Positions 1 to 5,251 of a DNA stretch of 5,251 bases are shown piece by piece. The notes below the pieces were generated by a model that was not told the DNA's origin, ran no database searches, and saw only the letters and a program-made list of their open reading frames with translations. Location of the stretch: contig NZ_SMMD01000656.1 in the NCBI RefSeq assembly GCF_009711475.1, positions 1-5,251 of the forward strand, written 5' to 3'. Source of the stretch: Fulvivirga aurantia (GTDB taxonomy: Bacteria > Bacteroidota > Bacteroidia > Cytophagales > Cyclobacteriaceae). Every line of letters begins with the position of its first letter. The stretch's first letter is position 1. The translations under genes and the position numbers were made by a program.

Positions 1-13
1 AAATAGATGAATA

Positions 14-45
14 TTGAGAAAAAAATAAATATAATGGGATATTTG
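14..45 (+). promoter_or_regulatory. Candidate Bacteroidota-type promoter just upstream of rbfA
   Basis: The sequence shows ATTG at 13-16 and GATATTTG at 38-45, separated by 21 bases. The known Bacteroidota primary sigma-factor consensus is TTTG/TTG, about 19-21 bases, then TAnnTTTG, so the second box matches 7 of 8 positions (G in place of the first T). The box ends only four bases before the rbfA ATG, so a transcript from it would be leaderless or nearly so. In an AT-rich spacer such matches arise by chance, and rbfA may instead be transcribed from a gene outside the window. Confidence 0.2.
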
Positions 46-49
46 CACT

Positions 50-439
50 ATGCAAGAAAGTACCAGACAACAAAAGTATTCCAGACTTATCCAGAGAGAT
101 ATTAGCGATATCTTCCAAAAAGATAAAATGGGTATTTTCACTAATACATTCGTAAGTGTTGTTGATGTGAAAATGTCGCCTGATTTAAGTATTGCAAAGA
201 TATACCTCTCCATGATGCTTGTTAAAGACAAGGAGGCCCTACTCGACAAAATATCTGATCGCAAAAGCGAAATCAGAAAGGAGCTGGGAAATAAAATAGG
301 CAAGCAAGTAAGAATTATACCTGAGCTAATCTTCATTATCGATGAGGTAGAAGAAAAAGCCAGCCGTATAGATGAGATTATAGATAATCTCGATATTCCT
401 CCTGCTGATGGTGATGAGGAAGATGAATCAAAAGATTAA
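50..439 (+). CDS. rbfA: 30S ribosome-binding factor RbfA
   Basis: RbfA is a small cytoplasmic assembly factor that binds the immature 30S subunit, acts in late 16S rRNA 5'-end maturation and matters for cold adaptation (family knowledge). The 129-residue product has the usual length and order. The N-terminal helix carries the TRQQKYSRLIQRDISDIF pattern (residues 5-22), where the family has RQ-K---LIQ-ELS-I. The KH-like beta-alpha core includes SPDLSIAKIYLS (43-54). The C-terminal family signature is RIIPELIFIIDEVEEKASRIDEII (88-111, matching the usual vPeLxFxxD...rI..ll). An acidic tail (119-129) follows, as is common. The start is well supported because the conserved N-terminal helix begins at residue 5 and the next ATG (128) would remove it. 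No Shine-Dalgarno sequence is visible, which is normal in Bacteroidota. The stop lies 12 bases before a permease gene in the same frame, suggesting co-transcription. Confidence 0.95.
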   Translation: MQESTRQQKYSRLIQRDISDIFQKDKMGIFTNTFVSVVDVKMSPDLSIAKIYLSMMLVKDKEALLDKISDRKSEIRKELGNKIGKQVRIIPELIFIIDEVEEKASRIDEIIDNLDIPPADGDEEDESKD

Positions 440-451
440 GCCTGCTATTAT

Positions 452-1675
452 TTGAAACTTTCTCTATTCATAGCGAAGAAGTACTTTTTTTCTAAAAGAA
501 AGAGAAATTTCATCAATATCATTTCCATCATTTCTATGCTGATAGTGGCTATTTGCACGGCTGCACTCATTATAGTTTTATCAGTATTCAATGGCCTAGA
601 GGGGCTTTTAAGGTCACTATATGGCTCTTTTGATCCTCAAATAAAAGTCGAACTCAAAGAGGGAAAATCATTTGTACTTTCCGATTCTCTAAAAACAGAA
701 ATAGAAGAAACAGAAGGAGTCGAAATACTCACCGAAGTAATTGAAGACTATGCCTATGTGATGTATCGAGAGGCTGATATGGTCGTGACAATTAAAGGCG
801 TAAGTGATAATTTTCTTGACCAGCATAGACTTGATAGCTCAATTGTAAGTGGCGAATTAAAGCTCAAAGACGGTAATGTAAATTATGCCATTATAGGCCG
901 GGGCGTGCAGTATGCGCTGTCAATTATGATAAATAATGATTTGCATCCGCTCAAGATCCATTTCATCAAAGATGTAAAGCCCGGGTCTATAGATGTAAGC
1001 AACCTATACTCTAGTCGCAATATCTTGCCGGGGGGTGTATTTGCCATAGAAAAGAACTATGACGAAAACTATATTTTCGTACCACTTGATTTTGCAGAGT
1101 CGCTGCTTAATTATGGCGATAAACGCACTTCATTAGAAATCAAAACTGACCCTGACTATGATATAGGTGATGTGAAAGCCAATCTTAAAGCCACATTAGG
1201 CGATCAGTTTTCAATTTTGGACAATGAAGAACAGCACGCTGATTTATACAAAATCTTGAAATTGGAGAAACTATTTGTGTTTATAGCCTTCTCTTTCATC
1301 CTGGCTATTGGCGCTATCAACATTTTCTTTGCTTTAACCATGTTAGCTTTAGACAAGAAAAAGGATATTTCTATCCTTTTTGCCATGGGCGCCAACAACC
1401 AACTTATAAAATCGATCTTTTTAGCAGAGGGTGCGATCATATCATTAGGCGGGGCAGCCATGGGACTATTAATTGGAGGAGTCATCTGTTGGGCACAGCA
1501 AACATTCGGACTTATTTCTATGGGCATGGAAACCTCAGTATTAGAGAATTATCCTGTAGAAATGCAGCTCATGGACTTTATATATACTTCTCTCAGTCTA
1601 ATTCTTATTACGGTTATTATCTCTTACCGACCTGCTGTAATTGCTACACGCTATAATAACGTAGAATTTTTATAG
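452..1675 (+). CDS. FtsX/LolC-LolE-type ABC transporter permease, TTG start
   Basis: This is an inner-membrane permease of the MacB/FtsX superfamily, most like LolC/LolE, which extract lipoproteins from the inner membrane for delivery to the outer membrane (family knowledge). The 407 residues show the family topology: a basic cytoplasmic N-terminus (KKYFFSKRKRN, 9-19), TM1 at about 21-46, a periplasmic MacB-like domain at about 50-270, then TM2 at about 273-298, TM3 at about 322-347 and TM4 at about 374-393. The cytoplasmic loop DKKKDISILFAMGA (301-314) is the conserved coupling segment between TM2 and TM3. The C-terminus SYRPAVIATRYNNVEFL fits the usual PA-x-AaR ending. The only start codon between the rbfA stop and TM1 is TTG at 452; the first in-frame ATG (536) falls inside TM1. 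No ATPase (LolD-like) gene is adjacent, so the partner is presumably encoded elsewhere. LolC and LolE cannot be told apart here, and another export substrate is possible. Confidence 0.88.
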   Translation: MKLSLFIAKKYFFSKRKRNFINIISIISMLIVAICTAALIIVLSVFNGLEGLLRSLYGSFDPQIKVELKEGKSFVLSDSLKTEIEETEGVEILTEVIEDYAYVMYREADMVVTIKGVSDNFLDQHRLDSSIVSGELKLKDGNVNYAIIGRGVQYALSIMINNDLHPLKIHFIKDVKPGSIDVSNLYSSRNILPGGVFAIEKNYDENYIFVPLDFAESLLNYGDKRTSLEIKTDPDYDIGDVKANLKATLGDQFSILDNEEQHADLYKILKLEKLFVFIAFSFILAIGAINIFFALTMLALDKKKDISILFAMGANNQLIKSIFLAEGAIISLGGAAMGLLIGGVICWAQQTFGLISMGMETSVLENYPVEMQLMDFIYTSLSLILITVIISYRPAVIATRYNNVEFL

Positions 1676-1730
1676 CGCGATGTAAGTTTTTGACTATCAG
1701 ATGCTTAAAAAATAAGCTAACTTTTTACCC

Positions 1731-1770
1731 AAAATGCCCGTATACCATCCATCTGGCAAAAAGGCATTTT
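1731..1770 (+). repeat. Inverted repeat in spacer, alternative to the terminator-like stem
   Basis: AAAATGCC at 1731-1738 is perfectly complementary to GGCATTTT at 1763-1770, giving an 8-bp stem with a 24-base loop. Only three pairs are G-C, so the structure is weak. Its right arm overlaps the left arm of the hairpin at 1759-1789, so an RNA could form one stem or the other but not both. This may be an unremarkable by-product of AT-rich sequence, part of a compound terminator, or an attenuation-like switch. Nothing in the sequence decides between these. Confidence 0.3.
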
Positions 1771-1789
1771 AACTTACCATGTGCCTTTT
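1759..1789 (+). terminator. Possible weak intrinsic terminator after the permease gene
   Basis: AAAAGGCA at 1759-1766 pairs perfectly with TGCCTTTT at 1782-1789 around a 15-base loop; a T-G pair could add one step inside. The 3' arm ends in four Ts followed by AA, a short U-tract. It sits about 85 bases after the permease stop and 80 bases before the SNF2 start, a sensible place to end the rbfA-permease transcript. The stem has only three G-C pairs, so efficiency may be low, and the A-tract/T-tract symmetry means it could equally be read as a palindromic site. Confidence 0.4.
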
Positions 1790-1836
1790 AAGAGGAAATG
1801 TCACCTCAAAAATGTCCCTAAATTGGTTTAAAATGC

Positions 1837-1844
1837 TTAATTTG
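1837..1844 (+). promoter_or_regulatory. Weak candidate -7 element for the SNF2 gene
   Basis: TTAATTTG at 1837-1844 matches the Bacteroidota TAnnTTTG -7 box at all but the second position, and would place the transcription start roughly 15-20 bases before the ATG at 1869. No TTTG or TTG is present at the expected distance upstream; the nearest TTG (1823-1825) is too close. A second partial match, TCTGTTTG at 1850-1857, lies too near the start codon for a normal leader. The 193-base spacer and the terminator-like stem argue that some promoter exists here, but neither box is convincing alone. Confidence 0.2.
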
Positions 1845-1868
1845 CAATTTCTGTTTGCTATGTAATAT

Positions 1869-4796
1869 ATGAAAGTTTCCGCTGCTCAACCTTTTCAGAT
1901 CATCTATTCGCTGTACCAGCACGAGTACCTTGGCTACTTATTTGAGTCATTTGTGGTGCACTTAGACGATAAGGGAAAACTCACCTTGCAGCATCAGAAT
2001 ATTTCTTCTAAAAATGCGCGTGAGTTTGAGTCTAGATTAGATGATACTGACTATACGCTCATCGACACCATTGATGAGATGCAGCAGGATGCTGTCATTA
2101 AGAAATTCAATAATGGCAAAATCATCAAGCCCGAAGATTACTTTCCTAAAATCTATGACAAGGAAAAGGGAAATGAGCTTCTGCAAACGGAAATAGAAAG
2201 TTACCTGGAGCGTAGACGTGCCAAAATCCTGGAAAACCTCAAAGGCAAAATGGTTTTTGAGATGGGTAATGATGGCGAGCCGGCATGGCGTCAGATTGAA
2301 GTCTTACAGGAAAAAGCGACCATTCTTTTCCATTTCCGGAGAAATGAAGATAATACACATTACTTCCCTACCATCAAGCATAATGGTGAGAAAGTCGATT
2401 TTCAATACAAAGGCGCTTATATAATTTGTAAAAACCCTGCATGGATGGTACTCGCAGGCAAATTATATTCCTTTGAAAAAGACGTTGACGGCAAAAAACT
2501 TATGCCGTTTCTCAATAAAAAATTTATCGTTATCCCTCGCAATGTCGAGGAGACATATTACAATAAGTTCGTAGCACCACTGGTAGCCTCTTTTGATGTA
2601 TATGCAAAAGGCTTTGAGATTAACAGTGAGCACTACGACCCTTTGCCGATACTTACCCTATCTGAGCTGCAATCAAATAGTGGCAATATGTCACTCTTTG
2701 AAGAAAATGGTGAAGCAAAGACAGAGAGTGAGAAAATTCTTTTTGAGCTAGCATTTAAATACGGCCCTTTTCAGTTTAAAGCTGATAATATTGGCCCTGT
2801 TAGCGTGTCGGTTGAGAAAACAAAGAACGACTATATCTTTCATCGTGTAAAGCGAAAGCTGGATGATGAAAAAGAGACTATAAACTACCTGGTGTCTTCT
2901 GGCCTTCCTTTGAAAGGATCGCGAATAGCGATGCCTAAAACCAAGGCGTTTGCATGGCTAGATAATGAGCGCACAGACCTTGAAAACAGAGGCTTTAAGA
3001 TTGAGCAAAAAGGCAAATCATCTAAGAAATACTTCATCGGAGAATACAAGATAAAAGTTGAGGTACGAGAGAATATAGATTGGTTTGACATACACGCAGT
3101 AGTAAAGTTTGGTGACTATGAAATAAGCTTTAAGCAGCTTAGAAAGATGATCATGAAGAAAAATCATGAGATTGAGTTACCAAATGGTCAGATCGCAGTT
3201 ATTCCTGAATCATGGATAACTGAGTATTCGGAGCTTTTTGCTTTTACAGAAGAAGATGAAAACGGAGTACCTAAGCTTAAAAAACATCATTTAGCCTTAG
3301 TCAAGGATCTGGAAGCAGGAAACCTTGCCGAAGTGAATATGAGTAATAAACTCGAAAAGCTTCGCGGGTTTGATCGTATGGATGAGTTCGAAACTCCTGC
3401 TCAATTTAAAGGTGACCTAAGGCCTTACCAGAAGGCGGGTTATGATTGGATGCAGTTTTTAAGAAGTTACAAATTTGGTGGCTGTCTGGCCGATGACATG
3501 GGTCTTGGTAAAACAGTACAGACTCTCGCTTTGCTGCAATCACAAAAAGAAGCCGGAGCTGAAGGTACTTCGCTACTCATTATGCCGACTTCTTTAGTTT
3601 ATAACTGGGAGATGGAGGCCAAACGCTTTACGCCAAACCTTAAAGTCTTCACTTATACAGGCACTAATAGAGAGAAAAACCCAGAGAAGTTTAGCAAGTA
3701 CGATATTATAATTACTTCCTATGGTATCGTAAGGTTAGATATTGAGCTCTTGTCGACTTTCTATTTTAACTATGTGATATTAGATGAGTCTCAGGCCATA
3801 AAAAACCCTAGCTCTAATATTGCCAAATCGGTGAGAAAGCTTAAATGCAGAAATAGACTAATCCTTACTGGTACACCACTCGAAAACAGCACCATGGATT
3901 TGTGGTCTCAGATGAACTTTATAAATCCTGGACTACTTGGCTCTCAAAGCTTCTTTAAAAACGAATTTTTAAACCCGATAGAGAAGAAGCAGGACGAGTC
4001 TAAGATAAAGAAGCTGAATTCTATTATTAAGCCTTTCATATTGAGACGTCATAAATCACAGGTTGCGACCGAGCTACCAGAAAAGGTAGAAAACGTGCAG
4101 TATAGTGAGATGACTCCTGATCAGGAGAAAGAATACGAAGAGGTAAAATCGCAATACCGAAATAAGATTCTTGAAAACATTGAATCTAAAGGGTTAAGTA
4201 AATCACAACTACTCTTATTGCAAGGCCTTACCAAACTACGCCAAATTGCCAACCACCCTAAGATGGTAGACGTAGATTATGAGGGAGATTCCGGCAAAAT
4301 GGAGGATGTAAAAGCCCTCCTGGAAAATGCCATGCAAGAAAATCACAAGGTTTTAATATTTAGCCAGTTTGTAAAGCACCTTAAAATTATGTCGAGCTAC
4401 CTCAAAAAAGAAGGTGTCGATTTTGCCTATCTCGATGGGTCTACCAAGGATAGAAAAGAGCAAGTAGAGCGATTCCAAAATGATGAAAATCTTAAAGTAT
4501 TTTTAATTTCATTGAAAGCTGGTGGTTTAGGCCTCAACCTGACTCAGGCAGATTATGTATTTATCTTAGATCCTTGGTGGAATCCTGCCATAGAAGCTCA
4601 GGCAGTAGACCGAGCCCATCGAATCGGTCAGGAAAATAAAGTATTTACTTATAAATTCATCACCAGAAACTCGGTAGAAGAGAAAATACTGGCCCTACAA
4701 AGTCATAAAAAGAAACTGGCTAGCGACCTCATAAATACTGAAGAAAGCTTCGTAAAAAGCCTCTCAAAAGAAGACATCGAGAGTCTCCTTTCATAA
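1869..4796 (+). CDS. SNF2-family DEAD/DEAH-box ATPase/helicase
   Basis: This is a cytoplasmic superfamily 2 ATPase of the bacterial SNF2/RapA group, whose members use ATP to translocate on double-stranded DNA and remodel bound protein such as stalled RNA polymerase (family knowledge; the substrate here is unknown). All helicase motifs are visible in the C-terminal 460 residues: the LRPYQ-GYDWM entry segment (517-528), Walker A LADDMGLGKT (540-549, Lys548), motif Ia MPTSLVYNW (572-580), Walker B DESQ (639-642), motif III LTGTP (666-670), motif IV KVLIFSQF (827-834), motif V SLKAGGLGLNLTQAD (881-895) and motif VI QAVDRAHRIGQ (911-921). Nothing key is missing, so it should be active. The first ~510 residues are rich in predicted beta structure and resemble the N-terminal region of other Bacteroidota SNF2 proteins, without zinc-binding SWIM cysteines. 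The start is fixed by an in-frame TAA at 1863-1865. No methyltransferase, nuclease or phospholipase-D partner adjoins it, so a DISARM-like defence role is not supported. Confidence 0.93.
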   Translation: MKVSAAQPFQIIYSLYQHEYLGYLFESFVVHLDDKGKLTLQHQNISSKNAREFESRLDDTDYTLIDTIDEMQQDAVIKKFNNGKIIKPEDYFPKIYDKEKGNELLQTEIESYLERRRAKILENLKGKMVFEMGNDGEPAWRQIEVLQEKATILFHFRRNEDNTHYFPTIKHNGEKVDFQYKGAYIICKNPAWMVLAGKLYSFEKDVDGKKLMPFLNKKFIVIPRNVEETYYNKFVAPLVASFDVYAKGFEINSEHYDPLPILTLSELQSNSGNMSLFEENGEAKTESEKILFELAFKYGPFQFKADNIGPVSVSVEKTKNDYIFHRVKRKLDDEKETINYLVSSGLPLKGSRIAMPKTKAFAWLDNERTDLENRGFKIEQKGKSSKKYFIGEYKIKVEVRENIDWFDIHAVVKFGDYEISFKQLRKMIMKKNHEIELPNGQIAVIPESWITEYSELFAFTEEDENGVPKLKKHHLALVKDLEAGNLAEVNMSNKLEKLRGFDRMDEFETPAQFKGDLRPYQKAGYDWMQFLRSYKFGGCLADDMGLGKTVQTLALLQSQKEAGAEGTSLLIMPTSLVYNWEMEAKRFTPNLKVFTYTGTNREKNPEKFSKYDIIITSYGIVRLDIELLSTFYFNYVILDESQAIKNPSSNIAKSVRKLKCRNRLILTGTPLENSTMDLWSQMNFINPGLLGSQSFFKNEFLNPIEKKQDESKIKKLNSIIKPFILRRHKSQVATELPEKVENVQYSEMTPDQEKEYEEVKSQYRNKILENIESKGLSKSQLLLLQGLTKLRQIANHPKMVDVDYEGDSGKMEDVKALLENAMQENHKVLIFSQFVKHLKIMSSYLKKEGVDFAYLDGSTKDRKEQVERFQNDENLKVFLISLKAGGLGLNLTQADYVFILDPWWNPAIEAQAVDRAHRIGQENKVFTYKFITRNSVEEKILALQSHKKKLASDLINTEESFVKSLSKEDIESLLS

Positions 4797-4806
4797 TAAA
4801 ATAAAA

Positions 4807-5251
4807 TTATAGAGCATAAGCTGTCGTGGCCTTAAGTGTGGAAAGTGCAAATGAGCTCTGTACTTGTCCCACATTATTTATGGCCGATAATTTATTGACA
4901 ATAAATTGCTGATAGCTATTCATGTCTTTCACCACAACTTTAAGCAGGTAGTCATACTCTCCGGCAAGATGGTAACACTCCATCACCTCTTCTATTTTCA
5001 TAGCCGCTTTTTCAAACTCTTTCAAATAGGTTTGAGAGTGCTTTTCTAAAGTGACCATACTAAAACTGATCAGCTCTTTTCCAATTTTTGCCGGGTCAAG
5101 TAGTGTAACATATTGTTTGATTACTCCGGATTTTTCTAACCTCTTTATACGCTCGTATATCGGTGTAATGGTCAGGCCAAGCTCTGCTGCCAGTTCCTTA
5201 TGTTTCATTTTTGCATCTTGTTGCAGCAGCCTCAATAAAGCCAAATCCGTT
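4807..5251 (-). CDS. Lrp/AsnC-family transcriptional regulator, 5' partial
   Basis: Lrp/AsnC proteins are small DNA-binding regulators that respond to amino acids and assemble as dimers to octamers (family knowledge; ligand and targets are unknown here). The visible 147 residues read TDLALLRLLQQDAKMKHKEL at the edge, matching the usual (M)x-LDxTDxxILxLLQxDAR N-terminus. The winged-helix DNA-binding domain covers about visible residues 2-45, with the helix-turn-helix KELAAELGLTITPIYERIKR (17-36). The RAM ligand/oligomerisation domain follows at about 60-147, with the typical GEYDYLLKVVVKD (97-109) and a C-terminal LKATTAYAL. The reading frame stays open through 5251, and the TTG at 5244 lies inside the conserved first helix, so the true start lies a few codons beyond the window. 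Only the last 10 bases separate it from the convergent SNF2 gene. Confidence 0.93.
   Translation of the reverse strand, partial: TDLALLRLLQQDAKMKHKELAAELGLTITPIYERIKRLEKSGVIKQYVTLLDPAKIGKELISFSMVTLEKHSQTYLKEFEKAAMKIEEVMECYHLAGEYDYLLKVVVKDMNSYQQFIVNKLSAINNVGQVQSSFALSTLKATTAYAL

Noticed and set aside
1..49. 3' end of an upstream gene
   Set aside because: All three plus-strand frames meet stop codons in the first 15 bases, and too little sequence remains to recognise a protein or RNA end.
1204..1527. 107-residue open frame on the minus strand inside the permease gene
   Set aside because: It is antisense to well-supported transmembrane and coupling segments of the permease, has no family resemblance, and its composition follows from the complement of the sense codons.
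1792..1807. Small inverted repeat GAGG/CCTC in the spacer
   Set aside because: The four-base stem has mismatched flanks and is too short to be a terminator or operator without other support.
1796..1839. Short direct repeats in the spacer (AAATGTC at 1796-1802 and 1810-1816; ATGCTTA at 1701-1707 and 1833-1839)
   Set aside because: Two copies of a 7-mer in AT-rich sequence are expected by chance and the spacing is irregular, so there is no support for an array or operator.
2218..2424. 68-residue open frame on the plus strand inside the SNF2 gene
   Set aside because: It is an out-of-frame shadow of a conserved gene with no recognisable product.
2885..3091. 68-residue open frame on the minus strand inside the SNF2 gene
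   Set aside because: It is an antisense shadow of the SNF2 coding sequence, with no family match or start context.
1869..4796. SNF2 helicase as part of a DISARM-like or other defence island
   Set aside because: No methyltransferase, DUF1998 protein, phospholipase-D protein, nuclease, integrase or transposase adjoins it. The neighbours are housekeeping-type genes and base composition does not visibly shift.
4793..4810. Shared bidirectional terminator between the SNF2 and Lrp genes
   Set aside because: The only symmetry is a five-base A/T stem with no G-C pairs, too weak for an intrinsic terminator.

Overview
The window reads as an ordinary chromosomal segment of a Bacteroidota bacterium, probably of the Cytophagales type. 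This rests on recognised protein families (a Bacteroidota-like RbfA, a stand-alone LolC/E-type permease directly after it, and a long SNF2 helicase with the family's N-terminus), AT-rich spacers, no purine-rich Shine-Dalgarno sequence before the starts, and candidate TAnnTTTG-like -7 elements. The taxonomic placement is inferred from protein resemblance and was not searched.

Layout: bases 1-49 are a short upstream spacer. rbfA (50-439, +) encodes the small ribosome-binding factor for 30S maturation. It is followed after 12 bases, in the same reading frame, by an FtsX/LolC-LolE-type ABC transporter permease (452-1675, +) that must start at TTG. These two form a tight transcription unit. A 193-base spacer (1676-1868) holds two overlapping, mutually exclusive inverted repeats, one of which resembles a weak intrinsic terminator. 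It also holds a weak candidate promoter and an ATG-TAA pair just before the next gene. A SNF2-family ATPase/helicase of 975 residues (1869-4796, +) fills most of the rest. It converges, with only 10 bases between stop codons, on an Lrp/AsnC-family regulator on the minus strand (4807 to beyond 5251), whose 5' end is cut by the window edge.

Functionally the genes look like housekeeping: ribosome maturation, envelope lipoprotein or export transport, DNA remodelling linked to transcription or repair, and amino-acid-responsive regulation. There is no mobile element, CRISPR array, RNA gene or recognisable defence cluster. The SNF2 protein has no methyltransferase or nuclease partner in view. I do not see evidence for a new multi-gene system here. 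The most interesting points are small ones: the in-frame, TTG-started rbfA-permease junction, the alternative hairpins in the spacer, the start-stop codon pair before the SNF2 gene, and the uncharacterised N-terminal half of the SNF2 protein.
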